Positions 24,813 to 33,633 of a stretch of 44,571 nt of DNA are shown piece after piece. The translations under genes and the position numbers were made by a program. Below the pieces are notes generated by a model that was given only the letters and a program-made list of their open reading frames with translations, had not been told where the DNA came from and ran no database searches. Source of the stretch: Lachnospiraceae bacterium. Lineage in GTDB: Bacteria > Bacillota > Clostridia > Lachnospirales > Lachnospiraceae. The stretch covers positions 1 through 44,571 of the forward strand of contig CAAFWV010000063.1 in assembly GCA_900766815.1 (NCBI GenBank). The letters are read 5' to 3'. Positions within the stretch are counted from its first letter, which is position 1, and each line of letters begins with the position of its first letter.

Positions 24813-26129
24813 TCAGTCTCTCTTTACTACTATTTGATTACGTCCGTTTTCTTTGCCCTGATAGAGCAGCGTATCAACCTCTTTCAGAAGTTCATTGATA
24901 CTCTCACCGCTTCCCGCCATTATTCCGAAGGTCATGGTTATTGACAGCCTGAGCTCATCATAGAATACACAGCTCTTGCAGACCAGATCCTTAATCTCAT
25001 TAAGCAGCTTAACGCCATCATCAAGAGATGTATTCTCAAGTACGATGATGAACTCTTCTCCGCCCCATCTGACGGCATAGCCGTGGCCAAAGAGGGAGTT
25101 CATCAGAATATCCGCAACACTCTTTAATACAAGATCTCCACAGTCATGTCCGTAGGTATCATTGAACTTCTTGAAGAAATCTATATCTGCCATTGCAATG
25201 CAGAAAGGAACACCGGACTCGATATATTCCTGTCTGGTATATTTGAGCTTGGCATCTCCAATTCTTCTGGTATACAGCTTCGTTAACGGGTCTCTCTCTA
25301 TCATATCCCTGATAAATTTCTGTACCCTTATTGTGAACTGTCCCATTTCACCCAGCTCATCTTTTCTCGCAAGTATTCCTGCATCAAGAGTCGCCCTGAG
25401 ATTGCCCTTGCTTATCTCTCCGAGGAAATCCTTCTCCTTATTAATCACTTCAGCAAGCTTCTTGGCCTCCGAAACCGATACCATGCCAACAAGCAGCATT
25501 GCAATCAGGGTAATAAAGAGCACGGGCGCAATATTTTTCATAATATTTTTCTTTACTTCTCCCGTTGGTTTTCCCACAAAGATCATTCCCACGCACTTAC
25601 CGTCACCACGCACTATGGGTGAATAATATGCATAGAATTCCGTATCTTCAATGCGTGCATTATCATAGAACATGCTGTGACCATCAGTAATTACTTCCCG
25701 GGCTATCGTCTTATTGGCAACCGTACCGCTCATTCTGTTGCCATCCGTATCCGTTATTGTGGTCAGAAGTGCGATATCATAATAATACAGAGTAATATCA
25801 AGTCCCGAATCCTCCTTCAGATAATCGAGATATTCCGTATCCTGTTCCACACTGCTACCGTTATACAGAAGATATTTCTTACCCTCCTCCTGTACAAACT
25901 CATAGTCCTTATCATATATTCCATCATAGGAATAAATGGCCGATACCGCAATATTCCTAAGGTTAATCTCTATCTCGGCAGTAATGGCTTCATAAGCCTG
26001 AAAATAAGTGAACACCATTATTACCATACCGAGAACGCACAACGGAATAGTGGCAAGCCTTATAAGTTTAAGCTTAAGACCATAGAATTTATTTACTTTT
26101 TTCTTTTCTTTTTTCTCTTCCCCGTTCAT
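24813..26129 (-). CDS. Membrane diguanylate cyclase (sensor-HAMP-GGDEF)
   Basis: A basic N-terminal stretch, a first membrane helix (about 25-50), an extracytoplasmic Cache-like sensor domain (about 50-195), a second helix (IAPVLFITLIAMLLVGMVSV, about 200-220), a HAMP-like linker and a GGDEF domain from about residue 280 (MIERDPLTKLYTRR, CIAMADIDFFKKFNDTYGHDCGD, GGEEF at about 355). GGEEF is an active-site variant known in working cyclases, so c-di-GMP synthesis is likely. The RxxD inhibitory site that often sits five residues before GG(D/E)EF is not present. It lies at the end of the scpA-scpB transcript. The sensor's ligand is unknown. Confidence 0.92.
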   Translation of the reverse strand: MNGEEKKEKKKVNKFYGLKLKLIRLATIPLCVLGMVIMVFTYFQAYEAITAEIEINLRNIAVSAIYSYDGIYDKDYEFVQEEGKKYLLYNGSSVEQDTEYLDYLKEDSGLDITLYYYDIALLTTITDTDGNRMSGTVANKTIAREVITDGHSMFYDNARIEDTEFYAYYSPIVRGDGKCVGMIFVGKPTGEVKKNIMKNIAPVLFITLIAMLLVGMVSVSEAKKLAEVINKEKDFLGEISKGNLRATLDAGILARKDELGEMGQFTIRVQKFIRDMIERDPLTKLYTRRIGDAKLKYTRQEYIESGVPFCIAMADIDFFKKFNDTYGHDCGDLVLKSVADILMNSLFGHGYAVRWGGEEFIIVLENTSLDDGVKLLNEIKDLVCKSCVFYDELRLSITMTFGIMAGSGESINELLKEVDTLLYQGKENGRNQIVVKRD

Positions 26130-26152
26130 ATTCCGTCCCCACTATGCCGGAA

Positions 26153-26485
26153 TCAAAAATCCAGTCCGAAATCCTCAAGTGAAAACTGCACACTGTCTTT
26201 GTCAAGCAGCATATCCGAATCCTCCTCGTCGAAGAATTCATCATCAGCTTCTTCCTGTACTTTCGGCTTTTCTTCTTTGGTTTTGCTCATACTTCCACCC
26301 GGAGTATCATGCATCTTCACACTGAAGCTGGCTTCATATCCCATATCGGATAAGGTATTCGTAACTTCCTTTATTGCAGCTTTATAATCACTGTCAGAAT
26401 CTACCAGCACCGTTACTATTGCGGCATCCTCAGCCAGCGTAAACCCCAAAGCTTTGAGTCTCTCAATTGCCTGCTCTTTTGTCAT
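26153..26485 (-). CDS. Small acidic-tailed hypothetical protein downstream of scpB
   Basis: About 110 residues and not recognised. The first two-thirds (TKEQAIERLKALGFTLAEDA, TVLVDSDSDYKAAIKEVTNTLSDMGYEASFSVK) look like a small alpha/beta fold with a hydrophobic core. The end is strongly acidic (EEADDEFFDEEDSDMLLD) and closes with QFSLEDFGLDF, the type of tail that docks onto a basic partner. GGGGGA lies before the ATG at 26485. It starts 12 bases after scpB, so a link with chromosome condensation or segregation is possible but only suggested by position. Confidence 0.75.
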   Translation of the reverse strand: MTKEQAIERLKALGFTLAEDAAIVTVLVDSDSDYKAAIKEVTNTLSDMGYEASFSVKMHDTPGGSMSKTKEEKPKVQEEADDEFFDEEDSDMLLDKDSVQFSLEDFGLDF

Positions 26486-26497
26486 ATTATCCCCCAA

Positions 26498-27067
26498 CTA
26501 AATACCAAGGTTTACATTGGCTTCTTCTTCCGCCTGCTCCCTGAACTCAGCCATCTGAACCTGGCTGAACTGCGGCAGCTCCTCAAGGCTTCCGACCCCA
26601 AAGCATCTTAAGAATTGCTCAGTCGTACCAAAGAGAATGGGCTTACCGGGAGCATCAAGTCTTCCAAGCTCCTTAATCAGGTCGAATTCCAACAGTCTGT
26701 TCACCGCATAATCACTGCTGACACCTCTGATTTTCTCTATATCAAGTCTGGTAACCGGCTGCTTGTAGGCAATGATTGACAGTGTCTCCATTGCCGAATC
26801 ACTTAATACCATCTTATTCTCCGACTTGGTCAGCTCAATAAGATAGTCATACATGTCAGGCTTGGTGCACATCTGGAACGAACCGTCCAATTCCTGAACA
26901 GTAATTCCGCGCTCACCCTCATCCAGCTTTTTCTTATATTCTTCAATAATCTCACGCGTAGTCTCTTCACTCTCATCAATGGCATCCGCAAGCTTATCAA
27001 GACTCACCGAATCACCCATAGTGAACAGAATCGCTTCAATTATAGCTTCCTTCTTCTCTCTGCTCAT
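26498..27067 (-). CDS. scpB: Segregation and condensation protein ScpB
   Basis: ScpB forms the SMC-ScpA-ScpB condensin that organises and segregates chromosomes. Two winged-helix domains are visible: KEAIIEAILFTMGDSVSLDKLADAI at the start, and METLSIIAYKQPVTRLDIEKIRGVSSDYAVNRLLEFDLIKELGRLDAPGKPILFGTT (the family signature) from about 95 to 155. The start at ATG 27067 has AGGTG 6 bases upstream; GTG 27076 and ATG 27073 are alternatives. The 5' end overlaps scpA by about 32 bases. Confidence 0.95.
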   Translation of the reverse strand: MSREKKEAIIEAILFTMGDSVSLDKLADAIDESEETTREIIEEYKKKLDEGERGITVQELDGSFQMCTKPDMYDYLIELTKSENKMVLSDSAMETLSIIAYKQPVTRLDIEKIRGVSSDYAVNRLLEFDLIKELGRLDAPGKPILFGTTEQFLRCFGVGSLEELPQFSQVQMAEFREQAEEEANVNLGI

Positions 27068-27854
27068 CCTCATCACCTATCTGCGCACCAAGGAATTCTT
27101 CCTCGGACACATCCTTTATTACATCAATAAGAATATCTTCAAACAGCTTCTCCTGTCCAATCTCAACAAGCCCGATTTTCACAAGTTCAAGCACTACTAA
27201 GAAGGTTACTATAATCTCCATCTTCGACTCAGACTGCTCCAGAAGCTGCCTGAAGCCAACCCTCTTCTCTCTCCAGATATACTGCTTGATATATTCAGTC
27301 TTGGCATCCAGGTCTATCTCTTCCTTCTCAATATTTCCGAAGGTACTGCGGATGGGATCTACCTTATCCTCACGCCGCTTAAGCGTCTCCCTGAATATCA
27401 TATTAAGCCGCGTCAGATTAACATCACCCAGAAGCGTATCATAGTCTACCGGAGGCTTATATTTTGCTACCTCATCAGGAATTGTCGGTTTCTTGTATAT
27501 AACCTTAGCAGCATCCATGGACATGTCCTTAAGCTCCATCGCCATGGCCTTATACATCTTCATCTGAAGCAGCTGCTCCACAAGCTCCTCTCTCGGGTCA
27601 ATCTCTTCCCCATCCTCTGTAACCTCAGCAGGCAAAAGCATCCTGCATTTGATATCTAGCAGGGTGGCTGCCATGAGCAGGAACTCACTTTGGACATTCA
27701 TATCCGCAGTCTCCATCTGCTTAATGTAGTCCAAATACTGCTCAGTTATCAGCGCAATCGGAATATCGTAAATATCTATTTTATTTTTCTCTATTAGATG
27801 CAGCAGCAGGTCAAGCGGACCCTCAAATGCATCCAGTTTTACCGATAATGCCAT
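27036..27854 (-). CDS. scpA: Segregation and condensation protein ScpA
   Basis: The kleisin that bridges the SMC head domains. VKLDAFEGPLDLLLHLIEKNKIDIYDIPIALITEQYLDYI at residues 5-44 is the classic N-terminal signature, EFLLMAATLLDIKCRMLLP follows, and the C-terminal winged helix (about 195-255) contains MEIIVTFLVVLELVKIGLVEIGQEKLFEDI. Its 272 residues are standard. AGGTGA precedes the ATG at 27854. Confidence 0.96.
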   Translation of the reverse strand: MALSVKLDAFEGPLDLLLHLIEKNKIDIYDIPIALITEQYLDYIKQMETADMNVQSEFLLMAATLLDIKCRMLLPAEVTEDGEEIDPREELVEQLLQMKMYKAMAMELKDMSMDAAKVIYKKPTIPDEVAKYKPPVDYDTLLGDVNLTRLNMIFRETLKRREDKVDPIRSTFGNIEKEEIDLDAKTEYIKQYIWREKRVGFRQLLEQSESKMEIIVTFLVVLELVKIGLVEIGQEKLFEDILIDVIKDVSEEEFLGAQIGDEDEQREEGSYN

Positions 27855-27877
27855 AATTTCACCTAGAACAATAATAA

Positions 27878-28741
27878 CTATCTTTTCTCTTCATTACAAG
27901 GATTGACATCAACAATTACAAGTTCTCCCGGATTAAACAGCCTGACCGGGATTGAATGATAGCCCAGTCCCCTGCTGAGAATCATTGTGCTATCGTTTTT
28001 CTCGTACTTTCCACCGTCATACTTGGGGAAAAGCGCGAATCTTGGCGATACTACCCCTCCGAGAAATGGCAGGTTAATTATTCCGCCATGATTATGACCG
28101 GATAATACAAGGTCTGCCCCGGCTAAAGCATAGGCATCAAAGTACTCAGGATTATGCGCAATCAGTATCTCCATGCCATCTTCGTAATAGCTACCGGTTA
28201 TATCCCTTATGTAATCGGGCTTCATCTTTGGTTTCTCAAACCTCTGATAATACTCCCTGTCAATCATGAGTCCCTGAATTGTCACATTATATTCCTCCAG
28301 GAAAACATGATTATTCTCAAGAACAGTAACACCCGTTTCTTTAAGCTCGCACATGTACTTATCATAATTGCTTTTATACTGGCTCTGATATATCTTCATA
28401 CGGTACTCATGATTACCGATTCCATAGTAAATAGGATAGTCCTTAAGAGCACCAAACAGCTTCAATGCGGAATCATCCACCTTGCCGTTGCTTGCGGTAA
28501 CCATATCACCGGCACAGATAATAATATCGGGATTTTCATCCTTTATAGCCTCAGCCAGCATGGAATTATCATAGCCGAACTCCTTACCGTGAAGGTCGCT
28601 TAACAATGCAATTTTAAGCGGTTTTGATATTTTCTTCGAACAGACCGTATATTCTCTTTTTATAAATCTATGGATGTCCGCAAGGTTAATCATAAACAAT
28701 ACGATTGCCAATGCGATCAATACAACCATTATGACCTTCAT
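27878..28741 (-). CDS. Membrane-anchored metallophosphoesterase (YkuE/YaeI-like)
   Basis: A single N-terminal helix (VIMVVLIALAIVLFMINLADI) anchors a calcineurin-like phosphoesterase. All metal motifs are present: LLSDLHGKEFG (D, H), IICAGDMV (GD), GIGNHEYR (GNHE), MEILIAHNPEYF (H) and LVLSGHNHGGII (GHxH). Relatives hydrolyse phospholipid head groups or UDP-diacylglucosamine-type lipids, but the substrate here is open. ATG 28741 is preferred over 28753 because GAGGA lies 6 bases before it. It heads the scpA-scpB-GGDEF run. Confidence 0.88.
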   Translation of the reverse strand: MKVIMVVLIALAIVLFMINLADIHRFIKREYTVCSKKISKPLKIALLSDLHGKEFGYDNSMLAEAIKDENPDIIICAGDMVTASNGKVDDSALKLFGALKDYPIYYGIGNHEYRMKIYQSQYKSNYDKYMCELKETGVTVLENNHVFLEEYNVTIQGLMIDREYYQRFEKPKMKPDYIRDITGSYYEDGMEILIAHNPEYFDAYALAGADLVLSGHNHGGIINLPFLGGVVSPRFALFPKYDGGKYEKNDSTMILSRGLGYHSIPVRLFNPGELVIVDVNPCNEEKR

Positions 28742-28792
28742 GTGTTTCCTCATATCACAACAGATACATTAATTCATAATATCATAACAAAG

Positions 28793-28820
28793 AAGCCCTT
28801 GGGCCAAAGTCCAAGGGCTT
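28793..28820 (-). terminator. Terminator of rpsU
   Basis: Perfect arms AAGCCCTTGG (28793-28802) and CCAAGGGCTT (28811-28820) with an 8-base loop, followed on the minus strand by CTTTGTTAT. Only 8 bases separate it from the rpsU stop. Confidence 0.8.
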
Positions 28821-28827
28821 ATTAGTA

Positions 28828-29004
28828 CTAGTTATACTTACGTTTTCTAGCTGCTTCTGACTTCTTCTTACGTCTTACGCTTGGCTTCTCGTAATGCTCA
28901 CGCTTTCTGATCTCCTGCTGGATACCAGCCTTTGCGCAGCTTCTCTTGAAACGACGTAATGCGCTATCTAAAGTCTCGTTTTCTTTTACAATAACATTAG
29001 ACAT
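28828..29004 (-). CDS. rpsU: 30S ribosomal protein S21
   Basis: The 58-residue S21 sequence begins MSNVIVKENETLDSALRRFK and ends in the very basic RRKKKSEAARKRKYN, matching the family throughout. The start at 29004 fits the S21 N-terminus and has GGGAGGT upstream; the frame's extension to 29031 is not homologous. It is transcribed from its own strong promoter and closed by its own terminator. Confidence 0.97.
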   Translation of the reverse strand: MSNVIVKENETLDSALRRFKRSCAKAGIQQEIRKREHYEKPSVRRKKKSEAARKRKYN

Positions 29005-29083
29005 TCTAACCTGACCTCCCTTCAGTCCCATTAGTTTGACTGACTTGGGTTATTATACACATCCTGCGACATGCACGGTATTT

Positions 29084-29111
29084 ATTATATCAACTTTCGA
29101 AAGATAGTCAA
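29084..29111 (-). promoter_or_regulatory. rpsU promoter
   Basis: TTGACT (29106-29111), a 16-base spacer and TATAAT (29084-29089) on the minus strand, in the gap between alaS and rpsU. The leader is about 75 bases. A second TATAAT copy (29052-29057) lacks a good -35. Confidence 0.75.
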
Positions 29112-29149
29112 CAGTTTTTTTAATTCGTGCATAATTCATTGAGACCCGG

Positions 29150-31795
29150 CTATGCCAACTGACTCTCAATAACCTTCTTAGCTTCTTCAAGGCAGGCCTC
29201 AATTCCTGCCGGGTTCTTGCCACCGGCCTGAGCCATATTGGGACGTCCGCCACCGCCACCGCCTACAAGGGCTGCAATTCCCTTAATGAGATTTCCTGCA
29301 TGAGCACCCCTCTTCTGTGCTTCGTCAGTGGCCATGGCTACAAGATTAACCTTACCGTCCTTCTCAGATGCCAGAAGAATCACGCCTTCGCCAATCTTCT
29401 CCTTTAAGCTGTCACCAAGATCCCTGAGTCCGTTCATATCCACTCCCGGTACCTTGGTTGCAAGCAGCTTAACACCCTTAACCTCTGTAAGCTTATCCAT
29501 AACATCGCCGAGAGCCGACCTTGCCGCCTTGGCCTTCAGAGATTCATTCTCACTCTGAAGAGCCTTCATCTCCTTCATCAGCGAATTCAGCTTATCGAGC
29601 AACATAGCAGGTGTTGTTTTAACAATTGCGGCAGCATCATTTAATTCCTGCTCAAGCTTGTTGTAATATGCAATTACATTCTCACCTGTAATAGCCTCTA
29701 TTCTTCTGACGCCGGCAGCTATACCGCTTTCAGACATAATCTTAAAGTTCTGAATCTGTCCTGTATGACTTACGTGGGTACCGCCACATAATTCTTTGGA
29801 AAAATCGCCCGCACTCACAACCCTTACAGTCGAACCATACTTTTCTCCAAAGAGTGCCATTGCACCGCTCTTCTTAGCTTCTTCAATACTGCAGACATCT
29901 GTCTTAACCTCAATATCCTCTGCTATCTTAGAATTGACAATCGCTTCAATTCTTGCAAGAGCTTCCTTATCCACTGCCTGTCCGTATGAGAAGTCAAATC
30001 TGGTTCTCTCCGGATCCTGTGATGAACCGGCCTGATGAACATCATCTCCAAGCACCTCTCTGAGTGCCGCCTGAAGAAGATGTGTCGCTGTATGGTTACT
30101 GCAGATCTTTGCCCTTCTGTCAGTATCAATCTCAAGACCGGCTTTGCCAAGTTTAATCAGTCCGCTTTTAACGCAGCCGATATGAGCGATTTTGCCGCCC
30201 TGTACCTTAACAACATCAGTAACCTCGAACTCACCGTCAGCAGTCTTAATCACACCTGTATCCGCACACTGACCACCCATTGTAGCATAGAATGGTGTAA
30301 CATCTGTTATTATTACGCCCTCATCACCTGCAGCAAGCATATCAACTACGGTACTGTCCTTGGCAAGCGCCATAATATTGGCATCACACTTTACTTCATC
30401 ATAACCGACGAAGGTACTCTCACCCTCGATTCCATCAAATACATTGGCATACTTATCGGTCTTCTGTGAGAAGTTGGCATTCTCTCTGGCCTTCTTCTTG
30501 GCCTCGTCCATCGAAGACTTGAAGCCCTCCTCATCAACAGTCAGGCCCTCTTCCGCTGCCATCTCAACCGTAAGCTCTATCGGGAAGCCGAAGGTGTCAT
30601 AGAGTCTGAAGGCATCCTCGCCACTAATATCTGACTTACCTGACTTCTTAACCTCCTCAAGAATCTTGACATATTCCTTCATTCCGTTTTCAAGAGTGCT
30701 CTCAAAACGAACGATTTCCTTATCAAGTTCATTTAATACGAACTCTCTGTTGTCTACCAGAGTCTTGTAGCTCTCAGCATAAACCTCATCAATATATATC
30801 TTGGCAAGATTAATCATTTTCTCCTTGTTAAGTCCAAGAGTACGTCCGTGGCGAACCGCTCTTCTAACCAATCTTCTAAGGACATAGCCTGCACCGGCGT
30901 TGGATGGTGTAAGCCTTGCCTCATCACCAATAAGCATAACAGATGTTCTCATATGGTCGGCTAAGATTCTGATAGACTTTGTCATCTTCTCATCTTCACC
31001 ATACTTATATCCGCTTTCCTTCTCAATATATGCTACAGCAGAGGTAAAGAGATCTGTACGATATACATCCTTTGTTCCGTTAAGGAATGCAAGGATTCTC
31101 TCAAGTCCCCATCCTGTATCAACATTCTTCTGCTTAAGAGGGGTAAGATGACCATCCTTATGCTTCTCATACTGCATGAATACATCATTACCAACCTCTG
31201 TATACTTGCCACAGTCACAGCCCGGTCCGCAGTTAGGTCCGCAATCCGGAACATCGGCAATATAGAACATCTCACTGTCAGGGCCGCAGGGACCATACTC
31301 AAGTCCCCACCAGTTATCTTCAGCCGGAAGATAATATATATTCTCGGGCTTGAAGCCTGAATTAATTCTGCACTGTGCGCCCTCTTCATCCCTGGGAGCA
31401 TTGTCATCACCTGCAAATACGGTTGCTGCCAGGTGGTCTCTGTCAAATCCGAATACCTGTGTTAGGAGTTCATAGCTCCAGTTACATCTGTCTTCCTTGA
31501 AATAATCGCCCAGTGACCAGCTTCCCATCATCTCAAAGAAGGTAACGTGGCTCTTATCTCCTACCGAATCAATATCATTGGTACGGACACAGCCCTGAAC
31601 ATTGCATAATCTTGTTCCAAGGGGGTGCTTCTCACCGAGAAGATAAGGCATGAGCGGCTGCATACCGGCAACATTGAACATTACACCTGTCGAACCATCC
31701 GATACCAGTGAAACGGCTCCTACATCCACATGTCCTCTCTGTATATAGAAATCTTTCCAAGCATGTCTAAGCTCTGTTGAAGTAAACTGTTTCAT
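29150..31795 (-). CDS. alaS: Alanyl-tRNA synthetase
   Basis: Class II synthetase of 881 residues. Visible in order: the catalytic core (STELRHAWKDFYIQRGHVDV, FNVAGMQPLMPYLLGEKHP, VTFFEMMGSWSLGDYFKE), the tRNA-recognition domain (LRRLVRRAVRHGRTLG), the editing domain with zinc ligands (HTATHLLQAALREVL, CGGTHVSHTGQI), and the C-terminal DHHA1 domain with VGGGGGGRPNMAQAGGK. The start at 31795 is set by AAGGAGG 6 bases upstream. It follows the Gx gene by 41 bases. No T-box leader is visible in that short gap. Confidence 0.98.
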   Translation of the reverse strand: MKQFTSTELRHAWKDFYIQRGHVDVGAVSLVSDGSTGVMFNVAGMQPLMPYLLGEKHPLGTRLCNVQGCVRTNDIDSVGDKSHVTFFEMMGSWSLGDYFKEDRCNWSYELLTQVFGFDRDHLAATVFAGDDNAPRDEEGAQCRINSGFKPENIYYLPAEDNWWGLEYGPCGPDSEMFYIADVPDCGPNCGPGCDCGKYTEVGNDVFMQYEKHKDGHLTPLKQKNVDTGWGLERILAFLNGTKDVYRTDLFTSAVAYIEKESGYKYGEDEKMTKSIRILADHMRTSVMLIGDEARLTPSNAGAGYVLRRLVRRAVRHGRTLGLNKEKMINLAKIYIDEVYAESYKTLVDNREFVLNELDKEIVRFESTLENGMKEYVKILEEVKKSGKSDISGEDAFRLYDTFGFPIELTVEMAAEEGLTVDEEGFKSSMDEAKKKARENANFSQKTDKYANVFDGIEGESTFVGYDEVKCDANIMALAKDSTVVDMLAAGDEGVIITDVTPFYATMGGQCADTGVIKTADGEFEVTDVVKVQGGKIAHIGCVKSGLIKLGKAGLEIDTDRRAKICSNHTATHLLQAALREVLGDDVHQAGSSQDPERTRFDFSYGQAVDKEALARIEAIVNSKIAEDIEVKTDVCSIEEAKKSGAMALFGEKYGSTVRVVSAGDFSKELCGGTHVSHTGQIQNFKIMSESGIAAGVRRIEAITGENVIAYYNKLEQELNDAAAIVKTTPAMLLDKLNSLMKEMKALQSENESLKAKAARSALGDVMDKLTEVKGVKLLATKVPGVDMNGLRDLGDSLKEKIGEGVILLASEKDGKVNLVAMATDEAQKRGAHAGNLIKGIAALVGGGGGGRPNMAQAGGKNPAGIEACLEEAKKVIESQLA

Positions 31796-31836
31796 GGATT
31801 CCTCCTTAAAAATAATCAAACACAAATATTATAGTT

Positions 31837-32328
31837 TTACACATTCTCCGTGTCAATGATTCTTCTTATAAGTATATCTGCAACCATGCCGATTATCGCT
31901 CCGAATATTACTGAGGCAAGCAGAAGATACAATGCATAGCCGGCCACGGGACCAAATCCGACACTTAGTCCTGCCACAATCATCTGTCCGGAAATATGTG
32001 CCATTGCACCCAGCACCGATACCGTTATTACACTAAGCTTTAGCCTGAACTTAGCAAGACTCATAATCGCAATTGCACACACGGTACCGCTTATACCATA
32101 AAGAACCGACCACATTCCCGTAAACATAAGCCCCGATAATACAATTCTTGCCACAGAAACAAGAGTGGCCTCCTTTATTCCATAACGGTAGATTGCAAAA
32201 AGGATTACAATATTGGCAAGACCAAGCTTAATTCCCGGTATGCCGACAGGCAGCGGAATCAGACTTTCCACGTAGCCAAGTATAAGCGCAAGTGCAGTTA
32301 GCATTCCCAAAGTGATTGTCTTTTTCAT
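31837..32328 (-). CDS. Gx transporter / heptaprenyl diphosphate synthase component I family membrane protein
   Basis: About 163 residues with five or six hydrophobic helices and a conserved start, LGMLTALALILGYVESLIPLPVGIPGIKLGLANIVILFAIYRYG, typical of the family annotated as Gx transporter or HepS component I. The fold resembles ECF-transporter substrate-binding subunits. In clostridia it usually sits beside NusG-II and ApbE genes, as it does here (divergently). The start is uncertain: ATG 32328 or ATG 32337, neither with a clear ribosome binding site. The function is unproven. Confidence 0.85.
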   Translation of the reverse strand: MKKTITLGMLTALALILGYVESLIPLPVGIPGIKLGLANIVILFAIYRYGIKEATLVSVARIVLSGLMFTGMWSVLYGISGTVCAIAIMSLAKFRLKLSVITVSVLGAMAHISGQMIVAGLSVGFGPVAGYALYLLLASVIFGAIIGMVADILIRRIIDTENV

Positions 32329-32363
32329 GCTTAACATTCTATCACAAAGCCCCACTCTGTGGT

Positions 32364-32392
32364 ATTCTAGGTTGGGAACACAATAAACTCAA
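32364..32392 (-). promoter_or_regulatory. Promoter of the Gx-alaS transcript
   Basis: TTGAGT (32387-32392), a 17-base spacer and TAGAAT (32364-32369) on the minus strand. The -35 ends 2 bases before the ATG of the divergent ApbE fusion. Confidence 0.55.
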
Positions 32393-32394
32393 TT

Positions 32395-33618
32395 ATGAAA
32401 AAACGCGATTACTTAATTCTTATCTCAATATTAATACTACTGTTATTTGCCCTTCTTTTTGTAAAAAAAGGAGCCACACAGGGTAGGTATGTAAAAATTT
32501 CGGCAGATGGCAATGTGAAGCTGTACCCTATAGAAGCAGATAAAACAATAGAGCTTGACGGAAATACTGTTGTAATAAGTGACGGTCATGTATATGTATC
32601 TAAGGCTACCTGTCCCGATAAGCTATGCGTTAATATGGGTGCAATCAATTCCACGGATGAGCAGATTATCTGTCTGCCTCATAAGCTTGTGGTCGAGATT
32701 ATCGATGAATTAGCCCCCACCTCTGTCAGTGGTTTCTTCTTCGATACCTATGTAGAGCTCACATTATATGATTCAGAGGATACAGATATCTTAGACGGTG
32801 CAATGGAGATTTGCGAAAAGTATGAAAACATTTGCTCTGCCACCGGCATAAATTCAGAGCTCTATAAGCTAAACCACAGATTATTGCCCGCAATAAAGAG
32901 AGGCGATATTACCTGTTACCGTCTTTCTGACGAACTATATGACATGATATCCAAGGGACTTATGCTGAGCAGGCAAAGTAAAGGAGAGTTCAATATTGCC
33001 TTAGGTACAGTTACCTCTCTCTGGGATTTCACTTCAGGAGATAATATAATCCCCGATAAACAGTCTATAGATGAAGCGCTTCTTCATACCAACATTGAAG
33101 ACATATGCTTATACGAGGACAATCTGATAAGCATATCCGATGACAGCCTGATGTTTGACCTCGGAGGTATGGCTAAGGGATACATAGCAGATGTTATCAA
33201 GGCTTATCTGGTTAACAATGGTATAGACAGTGCCATTATTTCTCTCGGTCATAATATTAGTCTTGTCGGGGATAAGCTGGGTGAAGACTTTTCAGTAGGA
33301 ATCAAAAAGCCCTTCAGCGATAATGAAATAATAACAGCAGTTAATACAAGCAATAAATCAGTGGTTACTTCCGGAATATATGAGCGGTATTTCGAGGTGA
33401 ATGGCAGAATATATCATCATATACTCTCTCCCAAGACCGGTTATCCGGTTGATAGCGACTTATCAAGCATCACAATCATCAGCGACTCTTCTCTTACAGG
33501 GGATTATCTGAGTACCTATCTCTTTATTTTGGGAAGCGAAAAATCCAAAAAATATGTCGACAAAAACGATGAAATTGAGTTTATAAGAATTGATGCAAAC
33601 GGCAGGCTCCTTGATTAG
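32395..33618 (+). CDS. NusG domain II fused to ApbE-type FAD:protein FMN transferase
   Basis: One membrane helix (residues 6-23) leads into a NusG-II/DUF1312-like domain (about 30-103) with its cysteines in ATCPDKLCVNMGAI and IICLPHKLVVEI. From about 110 an ApbE domain follows: GFFFDTYVELTLYD, LSRQSKGEFNIALG, MFDLGGMAKGYIADVI (FAD-binding GGxxKG), YHHILSPKTGYPV and TGDYLSTYLFILG (metal-binding region). ApbE enzymes attach FMN to Ser/Thr in SGAT motifs; RnfG and RnfD in this window carry that motif and are likely targets. Normally the two domains are separate genes. No ribosome binding site precedes the ATG at 32395. Confidence 0.88.
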   Translation: MKKRDYLILISILILLLFALLFVKKGATQGRYVKISADGNVKLYPIEADKTIELDGNTVVISDGHVYVSKATCPDKLCVNMGAINSTDEQIICLPHKLVVEIIDELAPTSVSGFFFDTYVELTLYDSEDTDILDGAMEICEKYENICSATGINSELYKLNHRLLPAIKRGDITCYRLSDELYDMISKGLMLSRQSKGEFNIALGTVTSLWDFTSGDNIIPDKQSIDEALLHTNIEDICLYEDNLISISDDSLMFDLGGMAKGYIADVIKAYLVNNGIDSAIISLGHNISLVGDKLGEDFSVGIKKPFSDNEIITAVNTSNKSVVTSGIYERYFEVNGRIYHHILSPKTGYPVDSDLSSITIISDSSLTGDYLSTYLFILGSEKSKKYVDKNDEIEFIRIDANGRLLD

Positions 33619-33633
33619 GGAGACTGCCTTTTT
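33601..33633 (+). terminator. Terminator after the NusG-II/ApbE gene
   Basis: GGCAGGCTCC and GGGAGACTGCC pair with one internal mismatch, then TTTTT. The left arm and the loop include the end and stop codon of the gene, and the right arm overlaps the 3' end of the convergent membrane-protein gene. Confidence 0.7.

Noticed and set aside
31796..31836. Possible T-box leader for alaS
   Set aside because: Only 41 bases separate alaS from the Gx gene, too short for a T-box, and no specifier or antiterminator sequence is visible. The promoter of the pair also leaves a short leader.
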